A model generated the notes under the pieces. The model was not told the DNA's origin. It saw nothing but the letters and a program-made list of their open reading frames with translations, and made no database searches. A program made the position numbers and the translations under genes. Positions 52,501-61,733 of a stretch of 64,000 nt of DNA are shown in pieces. This DNA is from NIES-981 sp044374745 (GTDB lineage: Bacteria > Cyanobacteriota > Cyanobacteriia > PCC-6307 > Cyanobiaceae): positions 1 to 64,000 of the forward strand of contig JBILNZ010000008.1 of NCBI GenBank assembly GCA_044374745.1. Reading direction: 5' to 3'. Position 1 is the first letter of the stretch; every line of letters begins with the position of its first letter.

Positions 52501-53229
52501 GTGTTCTCGCCAGCGCCAGGGCAGCCGTCGTCCGTGTCCCAGGTGCGGGCCGCCGCTGAGCTGGCCCTGCGGGAGCAGCTGGTGGCGGTGGCGCGGCGCC
52601 TGAGTGCAGCCGGCCTCAACCACGGCACCGCCGGCAATCTCTCGGCCCGCTGGGGCGATGGTCTGTTGATCACCCCCTCCTCCCTGCCCAGCGAGCGCAT
52701 GGAGCCCCACGACCTGGTGGCGATCGGCTTTGATGGCCGGCCCCTGGGCGGGGAGATGGCCTCGCCAGCAGAGGCTGAACAGGGGCGCAGCCCTTCCTCC
52801 GAGTGGCGGCTCCATGCCGACCTGCTGCGCAGCCGACCGGACGCGGCGGCGGTCGTGCACTGCCACTCGATCCATGCCACAGCCCTGGCCTGCCATGGCC
52901 GCGGCATCCCCCCCTTCCACTACATGGTGGTGCAGGCCGGCGGCCCGGACATCCGCTGCGCTGGTTATGCCACCTTCGGCAGCCAGGAGCTCTCCGATCT
53001 CGCCCTGGCAGCCCTGGAGGATCGCCAGGCCTGCCTGCTGGCCCACCATGGCCAGGTGAGCGTGGGCGCATCCCTGGAGCAGGCCCTGGCCCTGGCGGTG
53101 GAGGTGGAGACCCTGGCCCACATGTATCTGCAGGCTCTGCAGCTGGGGGAGCCGCCCCTGCTCAGCCTGGCCGAGATGGAGCGGGTGGCCAGCCAGATGC
53201 AGCTGCGTCAGTACGGCGCTCTGGCCTGA
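52501..53229 (+). CDS. Class II aldolase/adducin family protein
   Basis: A 242-residue zinc-dependent class II aldolase-type enzyme. NHGTAGNLSARWGDGLLITP is the phosphate-binding region, SEWRLH has the candidate catalytic Glu, VVHCHSIHATAL gives two zinc histidines and LLAHHGQ the third. The family includes fuculose-1-phosphate aldolase, ribulose-phosphate epimerase-like enzymes and MtnB dehydratase. With mtnA nearby, methylthioribulose- or 5-deoxyribulose-phosphate aldolase (Ald2) is plausible. GTG 52501 was used; GTG 52534 is also possible. Confidence 0.9.
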   Translation: MFSPAPGQPSSVSQVRAAAELALREQLVAVARRLSAAGLNHGTAGNLSARWGDGLLITPSSLPSERMEPHDLVAIGFDGRPLGGEMASPAEAEQGRSPSSEWRLHADLLRSRPDAAAVVHCHSIHATALACHGRGIPPFHYMVVQAGGPDIRCAGYATFGSQELSDLALAALEDRQACLLAHHGQVSVGASLEQALALAVEVETLAHMYLQALQLGEPPLLSLAEMERVASQMQLRQYGALA

Positions 53230-53238
53230 GCTCGATGA

Positions 53239-54502
53239 TCAGGCCCTGCGCCCTTGCCGAACCAGGCTCCTGCCGAAGAGCAACGAGGCCAGGGTGAGCC
53301 CCAGGGCCAGGGCGGTCCACAGTGGCAGCCCCATGGCCTGCAGGGCGATCGGCGCAAAGGCCGTGACCAGGCCACCGCCAAGAAAGGGCTCGAACACCAG
53401 CTGCTTGAACGAAAAGGCCTCCAGGGCGCCGCTGCGGGCGTAGGGATCGGCCATGCGCAGCAGCAACAGGCCAGTGGCGGTCACCCCCGTGCCCTGGCCG
53501 AAGTCGGCGATGGCTCGCTCGAACCAGGTGTCGGCGAACAGGCGGGGCGCCAGCCAGAGGAAGGCGGCCAGGTTCCAGGCCAGGCCCACCACCGCCAGCA
53601 CCACCAGCGGCAGCCAGGCCTCCGCCAGCAGGCTGAGGTTGAGGCTGGCCATCGCCGCTGTGATCAGTACATCCATGGCCAGGGAGCCGATGCTCTGCTG
53701 CTGCTCCACTGAGGCCAGCTGGGGTTGCCCCTGCCTCTGCAGCAGCTGCTGCACCAGCAGCCCGCCCACCATCGCCAACGGGAACAGGGGCACCGCCTCC
53801 AGCAGGCGGCCGCCACCGTCGCCCCCGAACCAGCCGGCCAGCAGCACCAGGGTGTGCTTGAGCAGCACCCCGAGCCCCACCGCTCCGCCGATCAGGGCCA
53901 GGTTGAGGGTGAGCGAGTCGAGGGTGGGGGAGGGCTGGGCCGATCACCACCAGGCTGCTGCCGATCACTACCGCCGCCAGCACCCCCACCGTGGCCATCG
54001 CCAGCCCCAGGGCCTCGCCGCTGGCCAGCCCCAGGCTGCTGAAGGTGGGGCCCATCCCGGCTGCCGTGCCATGGCCCCCCTCGAAGCCCACCTCGATCAG
54101 GCAGGCCATCAGGGGGTTCACCCCCAGCAGGGGCTGCAGTACCAGCAGCACCACCAGACCGCCCACCAGGTACTGGCCGAAGCCCAGCACCATGCCGAAG
54201 GCCGTCTGGCTGGCGGCCCGCTGCCAGATCACGGAGCGGTTGGGCAGGGTCTGGCCCAGAAACAGGGTGGCGAAGACCACGCTGATCAGCGCCCCGGGGA
54301 TCTGGTTCCAGATCGTGTACACCTGCTCGGGAAAAATCCGCAGCGGGCTGAACGGGCCGAGCAGCAGTCCCAGGGCGCCGGCGATCAGGGCTTCCGGCAG
54401 CCCCAGCCTGCGCAGCCAGCCCACCCGGTTGCGCAGGCTGGCAGCCAGCAGCAGCAGCAGGCTGAGGGCCACGAAGGCGATCAGCACGTCAAACACCTTC
54501 AT
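53239..54502 (-). pseudogene. GltS-type sodium/glutamate symporter, frameshifted
   Basis: The first half (54502 to about 53930) reads as a complete GltS start with MACLIEVGFEGGHGTAAGMG, and the second half (from about 53925 to 53239) continues in another frame with LIGGAVGLGVLLKHTLVLL through to a normal end. A run of five C on the coding strand (53926-53930) marks the switch: dropping one C joins both halves cleanly. It is therefore either a recent pseudogene or a sequencing error. The intact paralogue lies directly upstream, 22 bases away. Confidence 0.85.
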
Positions 54503-54524
54503 GGCCAGTGCCGGGGGGAGGCGG

Positions 54525-55889
54525 TTATCTGTCCGTGCGGGGGAGCAGCAGGGCCAGTGTGATCCACAGTGCTGTGAATCCGAAGCACACTTCGGTCCAG
54601 ACCGGCAGGCCCCAGTTGTGCACAGCCAGGGGCGCGGCCACCGTGACCACGCCCCCGGCCAGTACTGGCTGCAGCAGCAGTTGTTTCACGGAGAAGGCCG
54701 GCAAGGCCTCACTGCGGTTGTCCGGATCGGCCATCCCCAGCAGCAGCAGACCGCTGGCGGCCACCCCCGTGGCCTGGCCGAATTCGATCACGGCGCGCTC
54801 AAACCAGTCGATCGGGAGGATTCTCCTGGCCAGCACCAGCACCACCAGCAGGTTCCAGCCCAGACCGGCCAGCGTGAGCACGCTCAGGGGCAACCAGTAA
54901 CGGACCAGTTGGGGCAGATCCAGGCCGGCCATCGCAGCGGCAATCAATAAATCGGTGGCGACGCCGCCGATGCGCTCCTGTTGGCTGGCCAGCACCAGAT
55001 TGGTGCGGCCGCTGCGCTCCAGGGCCAGTCGCACCAGCAGGGAGCCCGCCAGGGCCAGGGGATAGACGGGCAGAGCGTCGATCACCGTGCGCCAGGTGCC
55101 CTGCAGGGGCGTGGCGGCCCACTCCAGCCCTGCCAGCAGCAGCACCCCCAGCCCTACGGCCAGCCCGGCCAGCCCCAGGTTCACCAGCCAGGTGCTCAGG
55201 CCCCCCGGCGGCTGGTCGCCCTGCGGTTCCGGCAGCGGGCAGCTGGGCTGGTGGGCCAGCGCGTCCGGTACGGCCACGGGCTCGGGCAGGTGCACCATCA
55301 GCCAGCCGCGGTTCTGGGCCAGCACCACCAGGGCACCGCCCAGCACGGTAGAGCTGAGCAGCCCCACGGTGGCCATCGCCAGCCCCAGGTCGCTGCCTTC
55401 CCTGAAGCCCAGGCCGGCATAGATCGGGCCCATCACGGCCGCACTGCCATGGCCCCCTTCAAAGCCCACCTCAATCAGACAGGCCATCAGGGGATCCACC
55501 CCCAGCCAGGGGGCCAGCACCAGCAGCACCGCCAGGGCTCCCACCAGGTACTGGCCGAAGCCGAGGGTCAGCCCCATCAGGGTCTGGGCTGCGGCCGGCC
55601 GCCACAGCTGGCCGATCGCCGGCAGGGGTTTGCCCAGCAGCAGGGTGCCGAACACCAGCGTGAGCAGCACCATGGGCAGCCGGGCCCAGAGCGCCTCGAT
55701 CGAGGCCGGCAGCACCGGCCAGGGCCCGTGGGGGCCCAGCAGCAGCCCAAGCAGCCCGGCCAGCACGGCGGCCGGCAGGCCCAGCCGCTGCAAACCCAGG
55801 GCCGGTCCGATCGCCCGGCCGATCGCCACCAGCAGCCCCAACAGCGCGAAGGCCGCGGCGATCAAGCCGGTGGCCGCCAGCACACTCAT
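54525..55889 (-). CDS. GltS-type sodium/glutamate symporter
   Basis: A 454-residue membrane carrier of the ESS family with about ten helices and inverted repeats. Family stretches LGFGQYLVGALAVLL and PLMACLIEVGFEGGHGSAAV occur in the first half, and ERAVIEFGQATGVAASGLLLLGMADP in the second. A polar loop of about 40 residues separates the halves. It should import glutamate or a related compound with sodium. ATG 55889 overlaps the S9 peptidase stop (ATGA), so the two are coupled. Confidence 0.88.
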   Translation of the reverse strand: MSVLAATGLIAAAFALLGLLVAIGRAIGPALGLQRLGLPAAVLAGLLGLLLGPHGPWPVLPASIEALWARLPMVLLTLVFGTLLLGKPLPAIGQLWRPAAAQTLMGLTLGFGQYLVGALAVLLVLAPWLGVDPLMACLIEVGFEGGHGSAAVMGPIYAGLGFREGSDLGLAMATVGLLSSTVLGGALVVLAQNRGWLMVHLPEPVAVPDALAHQPSCPLPEPQGDQPPGGLSTWLVNLGLAGLAVGLGVLLLAGLEWAATPLQGTWRTVIDALPVYPLALAGSLLVRLALERSGRTNLVLASQQERIGGVATDLLIAAAMAGLDLPQLVRYWLPLSVLTLAGLGWNLLVVLVLARRILPIDWFERAVIEFGQATGVAASGLLLLGMADPDNRSEALPAFSVKQLLLQPVLAGGVVTVAAPLAVHNWGLPVWTEVCFGFTALWITLALLLPRTDR

Positions 55890-57814
55890 GGCTGCGCCAG
55901 CTGGAAGTGGCGGCGGAAGAAAGCCTCGCTGGCCTCCAGCACCAGCACTTGCACGCCGCCGTCGCGGAAGCCGTGGCCTTCGCCGGCGAAGCGGTGCACC
56001 TCCACCGGGATGGCCCGGGCCGCCAGGGCGGCCGCCATGCGCTCGGTCTGCTCCGGTGGCACCACCGTGTCGTCCAGACCCTGGAAGAAGATCACCGGGG
56101 CGGAGATCCGCTGGGCGTGGGCCAGCGGCGAGCGGGCTTCGTAGCGCTCGGCCGCCTCCGGCCAGGGGCCGATCAATCCGTCGAGATAGCGGGCTTCAAA
56201 ACGATGGTCGTGCTGGGCCAGGGCCGCCGGATCACTCACCGCATAGCGGCAGGCGGCGGCCCGGAAGGTGTGGGTGAAGCAGAGGGCGGCCAGGGCCGTG
56301 AAGCCGCCGGCGCTGCCGCCCTCGATCGCCACCCGCTCCGGGCTGGCCCGGCCCGCCGCCACCAGGGCCTCGGCGGCGGCGGCGCAGTCGGCCACATCGG
56401 CCACGCCCCACAGGCCCTGCAGCCGCTCCCGGTAGGCCCGGCCGAAGCCGGTGGAGCCGCCGTAGTTCACGTCCACCACCCCCCAGCCACGGCTGGTCCA
56501 GAACTGAATCGCCAGCTGCAGACCCCGCCGCGCCATGCCCGTGGGGCCGCTGTGGCCTCTTACCAGCAGCGGACTGCCGGCGTTGGCACCGCCCAGGGGC
56601 GGGTAGTACCAGGCGTGGGTGGGGGCGCCGCCGTGGCCCGCGAACCAGAGCGGCTCCGGCTGGCTGATCGCCGCTGCCGGCAGCGGCAGGTCGCCCACCG
56701 GCGTGTGCCGCCACTGGCCGCTGGCCAGCTCCAGCTGCAGCAGCCCCGACACGCTCAGCGGGGAGCTGGCCACGCAGGCCAGGGTGCCCTCGGCGGCACT
56801 CAGGCAGGCCAGGTCGTCGAACGGTTGGGCCAGCGGCCGCCAGGCCGCCGCCGTTCCCACGCGCTGCGGATCCAGGCTCACCTCGCCCAGCTGCCAGCGT
56901 CCCTGGCGGCAGGCGGCCGCCACCAGCCGCTCGCCGTCCCAGGCGGTGGTGCGCATGCCGTACACCCACTGGGGCATGGCGAATTCGGCCTCCAGCGGTA
57001 GCAGGCACTGCCACTGGCCGCTGCCGGTGTGCAGGCGGTGCAGGTTCCACCAGCCGCTGCTGTCGTCGGCCACCACCAACTCCTCGGGGCCGATCCACAG
57101 GGGCTGGAACAGCGACACGGCCTGGGCGCCAGCGCCGGCCAGGCAGCGGCAGTCCCGCAGGCTGCCGTTGTCCTGCAGCTCCCCGAGCCAGAGCTGGCTG
57201 CGCTCCCAGGGCATGTGGGGTTGCTGCCAGCTGATCCAGGCCAGCTGCCGCCCGTCGGGGCTGAGGGCCGCGTAGCCGCAGAAGTCCGCCGGTTGGTGCA
57301 GCGGCTGGGGTTCGCCGCCGGCCAGGGGCACGCTCACCAGCTGGTCGCGGTCCTCCGCCTCCATCACGCCGATCCAGCGCTGCCGGGGCGCGTCGATCAG
57401 GCCGTCGGCAAAGGCCCGCTCCCCTGGGGGCGTGAGCCGGCGGGGGCTGCCGGGTTGCTGGGGATCGAGGGCCCAGAGGCAGCGGTCGCCGTCGTCGACG
57501 AACACCACGAGGCCGGCTCCCCAGCACCAGCTGCCTCCGCCGTAGGCATGCACCCGGCTGCGCAGGTTCCAGCGGCCTGGCGTCACTTCGATGGCAGCCG
57601 CCTCGCTGCGGTGGGCGGGCCGGCGCAGCAGGGTGGTTCGGCCCCCTTCGGCCGGCCGCTGCTCGAGCCAGTACAGCCAGCCGTCGGCCAAGCCGGTTTC
57701 CTTCAGGCTCGGCGTGCGGCCCACCACCAGCTCTGCCGGCAGGGGGGCCGGTGTGGCGTTGGATCGGGGCTCGGTCGGAGCCGCTGCGCTGGAGCTTGCC
57801 AACCCGTCGTCCAC
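55886..57814 (-). CDS. S9 family (prolyl oligopeptidase-type) serine peptidase
   Basis: A 642-residue enzyme with an N-terminal beta-propeller-like half and a C-terminal alpha/beta-hydrolase. The triad is visible: Ser501 in GGSAGG, Asp581-Asp582 in GLDDTVVPPEQ and His614 in GEGHGF. No signal peptide is seen, so it probably acts in the cytosol on peptides or acylated residues. The start GTG 57814 is divergent from def. It is the first gene of the operon with the two GltS carriers, which links peptide breakdown to amino-acid transport. Confidence 0.9.
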   Translation of the reverse strand: MDDGLASSSAAAPTEPRSNATPAPLPAELVVGRTPSLKETGLADGWLYWLEQRPAEGGRTTLLRRPAHRSEAAAIEVTPGRWNLRSRVHAYGGGSWCWGAGLVVFVDDGDRCLWALDPQQPGSPRRLTPPGERAFADGLIDAPRQRWIGVMEAEDRDQLVSVPLAGGEPQPLHQPADFCGYAALSPDGRQLAWISWQQPHMPWERSQLWLGELQDNGSLRDCRCLAGAGAQAVSLFQPLWIGPEELVVADDSSGWWNLHRLHTGSGQWQCLLPLEAEFAMPQWVYGMRTTAWDGERLVAAACRQGRWQLGEVSLDPQRVGTAAAWRPLAQPFDDLACLSAAEGTLACVASSPLSVSGLLQLELASGQWRHTPVGDLPLPAAAISQPEPLWFAGHGGAPTHAWYYPPLGGANAGSPLLVRGHSGPTGMARRGLQLAIQFWTSRGWGVVDVNYGGSTGFGRAYRERLQGLWGVADVADCAAAAEALVAAGRASPERVAIEGGSAGGFTALAALCFTHTFRAAACRYAVSDPAALAQHDHRFEARYLDGLIGPWPEAAERYEARSPLAHAQRISAPVIFFQGLDDTVVPPEQTERMAAALAARAIPVEVHRFAGEGHGFRDGGVQVLVLEASEAFFRRHFQLAQP

Positions 57815-57856
57815 AGGTCCGCCTTAAACTCCCATCAACGTAGGGAGGATCAGCTC

Positions 57857-58462
57857 TTGGCCCGCAGCTTCGCCCAGATGGTCCGTATGGCGGAGCAATC
57901 CAGTCGGCGGGTGCAGGTGCCCAAGGAAGCGGTCAGCGACCCCACGCTCACCATTCATACCCTCGGCGACAGGGTGCTGCGCACCCCGGCCAAGCGGATC
58001 AGCAAGGTGGATGAATCGGTGCGGGACCTGGCCCGCGACATGCTCCGCTCCATGTATGCGGCCAACGGCATCGGCCTGGCTGCGCCCCAGGTGGGCGTGC
58101 ACAAGCAGCTGCTGGTGATCGACCTCGATCCGGAGAACGCGGCGGCTCCCCCTCTCGTGCTGATCAACCCTGAGATCCGCTCGTTCGGTCCTGGGCTGGA
58201 AACCTATGAGGAAGGTTGCCTGAGCATTCCCGGGGTGTACCTCAATGTGGTGCGGCCCACCACCGTGGAAGTGACCTACCGCGACGACCTGGGTCGCCCC
58301 CAGCGGATGAAGACCGATGGCTTGCTAGCCCGCTGCATTCAGCATGAGATGGACCACCTCAACGGCGTGCTGTTTGTGGATCGCGTCACCGATGAGCTCA
58401 GCCTCAACGCCGAGCTCCAAGAGCATGGCTTTGCCCGGGGCGACGTGCAGTCGATCCGCTGA
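57857..58462 (+). CDS. def: Peptide deformylase
   Basis: Removes the formyl group from new N-termini. The 201-residue protein has the three motifs GIGLAAPQVG (about 78-87), EGCLSIPG (with the metal Cys) and QHEMDHLNG (HEMDH). The TTG start at 57857 is supported by a strong AGGGAGGA about ten bases upstream and by the expected start ARSFAQ of picocyanobacterial homologues. The first 30 residues are a basic extension. Confidence 0.95.
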   Translation: MARSFAQMVRMAEQSSRRVQVPKEAVSDPTLTIHTLGDRVLRTPAKRISKVDESVRDLARDMLRSMYAANGIGLAAPQVGVHKQLLVIDLDPENAAAPPLVLINPEIRSFGPGLETYEEGCLSIPGVYLNVVRPTTVEVTYRDDLGRPQRMKTDGLLARCIQHEMDHLNGVLFVDRVTDELSLNAELQEHGFARGDVQSIR

Positions 58463-58471
58463 GGCCCGCCG

Positions 58472-58669
58472 ATGCCGATGAAACCGCTGGCCGGGGTGTT
58501 CCTGGCCCTTGCCTGTCTGCTCGGGATTGCCGCTACCGGCTCGGTGTTTGAACTGGCCTATGGCGATCCCGACCTGGGGGTTGGCACCACCCGATGGATT
58601 CTGGCTCTGTGCCTGCCTGGCACGGTGGCAGCCCTGTTGTTGGCGATCCGGATCAACAAGCCCGTCTGA
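58472..58669 (+). CDS. Small two-helix membrane protein
   Basis: A 65-residue protein with hydrophobic helices at about 6-26 and 40-60 (LAGVFLALACLLGIAATGS and WILALCLPGTVAALLLAI) separated by a polar loop with FELAYGDPDLGVG. It starts nine bases after the def stop and is probably co-transcribed. No family is known to me, but the compact architecture suggests a real gene. Confidence 0.7.
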   Translation: MPMKPLAGVFLALACLLGIAATGSVFELAYGDPDLGVGTTRWILALCLPGTVAALLLAIRINKPV

Positions 58670-58767
58670 CCCCACCGGGTCGCCGACGCTTGCCTGAGTG
58701 TCCCGCCCCACCCTGGTCCCGCCACGACTCGCTGCATACGATTGGCGCCAGCAAGGACCTCGCCGCC

Positions 58768-59424
58768 ATGGCCTTCTCCCCCCTGCACCGAGCCGTCCTG
58801 GTGGCCACCAGCTGGGCCGCTGCCCTGGGGGGTGCCACGGCCGGCCCTGTCGCGGCCGGGTCCCTGTTCCAGATCGCCGATCTCAACCCGCAGAACTTCG
58901 TGCTGGTGTCTGCCCCGATCGGTGACGGCAGCCGGGCTCAGCTGAACATCTATGAGCAGCTCAACAACCGCCGGCCCTGCTACGAAACGCTGGGCAGCCA
59001 ACCCGCCCAGGTGAATCCGCTGCTCTCCGCCTTTGATTTCACCGGCATCTGCGGGCGCTTTCTGGATGCCAACGGCTATTCGGTGCGGGTTGGCGGTACC
59101 GACCTCGCTCCCACTTACCGGCTCAGCGTGATCCGGCGTGCCGACGACAACGTGCTCCTGGCCGTGCCCACCACTCCCGGCGCGGGCCCTGAGATGGTGG
59201 TGGCGCGTACCCAGGGAGCCGGCATCGGCTTCCTGCAGCTGGTGCTGGAGCCGGGCTGGGAGCTCAAGCGCCGTGCCTATGGAGGCCGCAATCTGGGCCA
59301 TGTGTATCTCTACCGAGCTGACTGGCCGGGGGGCGGTGAGGCCGTGGCCTCGCCCGCGCTGCCCAGTCCGCCTGAGCTGCCCACCAATGGCCTGCCGGTG
59401 CAGCCCTTTACAAGCGGCTCCTGA
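58768..59424 (+). CDS. DUF3747 domain protein, secreted
   Basis: A 218-residue exported protein with a signal peptide (about 1-30, ending AGPVAAG) followed by a domain beginning LFQIADLNPQNFVLVSAPIG, which matches DUF3747 (cyanobacterial). Paired cysteines in NRRPCYETLG and FTGICGRFLD could form a disulfide. The C-terminus is Pro-rich. ATG 58768 leads directly into the signal peptide. Function is unknown. Confidence 0.88.
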   Translation: MAFSPLHRAVLVATSWAAALGGATAGPVAAGSLFQIADLNPQNFVLVSAPIGDGSRAQLNIYEQLNNRRPCYETLGSQPAQVNPLLSAFDFTGICGRFLDANGYSVRVGGTDLAPTYRLSVIRRADDNVLLAVPTTPGAGPEMVVARTQGAGIGFLQLVLEPGWELKRRAYGGRNLGHVYLYRADWPGGGEAVASPALPSPPELPTNGLPVQPFTSGS

Positions 59425-59482
59425 AGGTGGCGAGACGGGTGCTTGCTAGGGTTGCCAACTCATTGACTCCACCTCACGCTTC

Positions 59483-59653
59483 ATGACCCAGGTCACCGTC
59501 GGCGAAAACGAAGGCATCGAGTCGGCCCTGCGTCGCTTCAAGCGTCAGGTGTCCAAGGCAGGCATCTTCGCCGACCTCAAGCGTCTGCGCCACCACGAGA
59601 CCCCCACCGAGAAGTACAAGCGCAAGGCCCAGCAGCGCCGCCGCCGCCGTTGA
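59483..59653 (+). CDS. rpsU: 30S ribosomal protein S21
   Basis: A 56-residue basic protein with the S21 pattern: TQVTVGENEGIESALRRFKR, then VSKAGIFADLKRL, a Glu-Lys-rich helix and an RRRRR end. It sits on the small subunit near the anti-Shine-Dalgarno and helps mRNA base-pairing. The ATG at 59483 and the TGA at 59651-59653 give the normal length. It converges on the YifB gene. Confidence 0.96.
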   Translation: MTQVTVGENEGIESALRRFKRQVSKAGIFADLKRLRHHETPTEKYKRKAQQRRRRR

Positions 59654-59669
59654 TTCGGTCGGCAGGCCA

Positions 59670-61241
59670 TCAGGGCTCCCCGCTTTGCCGATCGAAGCTG
59701 CGGTAGAGGAGCGCCTCCGCAATGGCCGCCTCACCGATCTCGCTCTCGCCGTTGAGGTCACAGATTGTGCGGGCTACCCGCAGCAACTGTTCCCCGCCGC
59801 GGGCGCTGATCTGTCGTTGGCCAATCGCCAGCTGCCAGAGTTTTAGGGCTGGCGCAGTTGGCTTTGCCAGTCGCTGCAGTGCTGCCAAGGGAAGTCGGCC
59901 GTTGCAGACGCCACTAGGGTTGCGCTGGGCCATCAGCCGGTGTGCCCGATCCACCCGTTCGGCCACCACAGCGCTGCTTTCAGGCGCCCCCGCCTCCGCT
60001 CGCGCCGATCGGCTTGCCGCCTTGTAGGGGGCAGCCAGCTCATGGGCCTGTGCACGGCGCATCACCACCTGGAGGTCGATCCGGTCGAGCAGCGGCCCTG
60101 AGAGCCTGCCCCAGTAGCGCCGCCGCTCCGCTTCGGTGCAGGTGCAGGCCCGTTCCGGATCCCCATGCCAGCCACAGCGGCAGGGATTCGAGGCCGCCAC
60201 CAGGGTGATCGCGCAGGGAAAGCGCAGGCGCTGGCGGGCCCGCTGCAGCCGGATCTCCCCCTCTTCCAGCGGTTGGCGCAGCAGATCGAGCACGCCGGGG
60301 CGGAACTCGGCAAGTTCATCCAGAAACAGAACCCCCTCGTGGGCCAGGGCCAGTTCACCCGGCCGTGGATTGGCGCCGCCACCGATCAGGGCGGCGCCGG
60401 TGCAGCTGTGGTGCGGGGCACGGAAGGGCCGCTGCTGCAGGAGCTGGCCTGCCGCCGGCAGCTGGCCAGCCACCGAGTGAATGCGGGTGAGTTCCAGGGC
60501 CGCAGTGCGATTGAGGGGTGGTAGCAGCGATGCCAACCGGCGCGCCAGCATGGTTTTGCCGCTGCCCGGTGGCCCCATCAACAACAGGTGATGGCCGCCG
60601 GCTGCCGCGATTTCCAGGGCGCGGCGACCGTGGACCTGGCCTTGGATGTCGGCCAAATCCGTTCCTTCGCCCCCACTCCCGCCCGCGACCTGGCCTGGAG
60701 CTGGAGCCGAGGGTGTTGGCCAGGCACCGCCATCGGTGGCCAGCCGACCCAGCAGCTCCCGAAGGCTGGCGGCCGGCCAGATCGCCAGACCCTCCACCAG
60801 CGCTGCCTCGCTGCCGTTGGCGGCCGGCAGCAGCAGGGCCCGTGCTCCGCCGGCGCGGGCCCGCAGGGCGATTGAAAGCATGCCCCGGATGGGCCGCAGT
60901 GTGCCATCCAGCCCCAGCTCCCCAGCGCTCCACACCCCCGCCAGGCTCGCCGGGTCCAGCTGGCCGCTGGCCAGCAGCAGCCCCAGGGCCACGGGCAGAT
61001 CGAAGCCCGGCCCCTCCTTGCGCAGGTCGGCCGGCGCCAGGTTCACCACCACCCGCCCCTGGGGCACCCGGCAGCCGCTGTGACGCAGGGCCGAGCGCAC
61101 CCGTTCCCGCGCCTCCAGCACGGCCGCATCGGCCAGGCCCACCAGGGTGAGCGCCGGCAGGCCCGGGCCCAGGTCCACCTCCACCGTCACCGGCTGGGCT
61201 TCCAGACCCTGCAGGGCCGCTGTGGTGCATCGTGCCAACAT
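59670..61241 (-). CDS. YifB family Mg-chelatase-like AAA ATPase
   Basis: A 523-residue protein (ComM/YifB). The N-terminal half has VTVEVDLGPGLPALTLVGLAD and GRVVVNLAPADLRKEG, the AAA core has GPPGSGKTMLARRL (Walker A, about 215) and LFLDELAEF (Walker B), and the region NPCRCGWHGDPERACTCT is a cysteine-rich zinc-like insertion. Homologues act in natural transformation. The C-terminal domain with RISARGGEQLLRVARTI is typical. ATG 61241 was chosen. Confidence 0.92.
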   Translation of the reverse strand: MLARCTTAALQGLEAQPVTVEVDLGPGLPALTLVGLADAAVLEARERVRSALRHSGCRVPQGRVVVNLAPADLRKEGPGFDLPVALGLLLASGQLDPASLAGVWSAGELGLDGTLRPIRGMLSIALRARAGGARALLLPAANGSEAALVEGLAIWPAASLRELLGRLATDGGAWPTPSAPAPGQVAGGSGGEGTDLADIQGQVHGRRALEIAAAGGHHLLLMGPPGSGKTMLARRLASLLPPLNRTAALELTRIHSVAGQLPAAGQLLQQRPFRAPHHSCTGAALIGGGANPRPGELALAHEGVLFLDELAEFRPGVLDLLRQPLEEGEIRLQRARQRLRFPCAITLVAASNPCRCGWHGDPERACTCTEAERRRYWGRLSGPLLDRIDLQVVMRRAQAHELAAPYKAASRSARAEAGAPESSAVVAERVDRAHRLMAQRNPSGVCNGRLPLAALQRLAKPTAPALKLWQLAIGQRQISARGGEQLLRVARTICDLNGESEIGEAAIAEALLYRSFDRQSGEP

Positions 61242-61322
61242 CGCCTGGGGGGAGAGCACGCAGCTCACTCACTGCTCAGCAAGTGCCACCTCCCGTCCCA
61301 TTCCCTGTCTGGACCCGTCGCC

Positions 61323-61694
61323 ATGGCCCCCGCAGACGACCCCACCGCCGCCAACACGCAGGACACAATTTTTGGCCGCATCCTGCGTGGGGAGATTCCC
61401 TGTGACCAGGTGTACGCGGACGAGCTGTGCCTGGCCTTCCGCGACGTGGCGCCCCAGGCACCAGTGCATGTGCTGGTGATTCCACGGGAGCCGATTCCCC
61501 GCTTGGACGAGGCGGGCGAGGAGCATGCCGCCCTGCTCGGCCATCTGCTGCTGGTGGCGGCCAAGGTGGCCCGCCAGGAGGGCCTGCAGGGCTTTCGTAC
61601 CGTGATCAACAGCGGCGCAGAGGCCGGCCAGACCGTGTTCCACCTGCACGTGCACGTGCTCGGTGGCCGTCCCCTGGCCTGGCCACCGGGCTGA
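61323..61694 (+). CDS. HIT family nucleotide-binding protein
   Basis: A 123-residue member of the histidine triad superfamily, most like the HINT group, which hydrolyses nucleoside phosphoramidates. It starts DTIFGRILRGEIPCDQVY, with VLVIPREPIPRLDE in the middle and HLHVHVLGG (His-x-His-x-His-x-x) at the end. ATG 61323 lies in the right position. It is divergent from the YifB gene. Confidence 0.93.
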   Translation: MAPADDPTAANTQDTIFGRILRGEIPCDQVYADELCLAFRDVAPQAPVHVLVIPREPIPRLDEAGEEHAALLGHLLLVAAKVARQEGLQGFRTVINSGAEAGQTVFHLHVHVLGGRPLAWPPG

Positions 61695-61733
61695 GGCGCC
61701 AGCGGCGACAATGGCCGCCTGTCGAGCCGTTCC

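Noticed and set aside
53239..54502. Programmed ribosomal frameshifting in the split GltS gene
   Set aside because: There is no slippery heptamer or downstream structure, and the intact neighbour needs none. Mutation or sequencing error is simpler.
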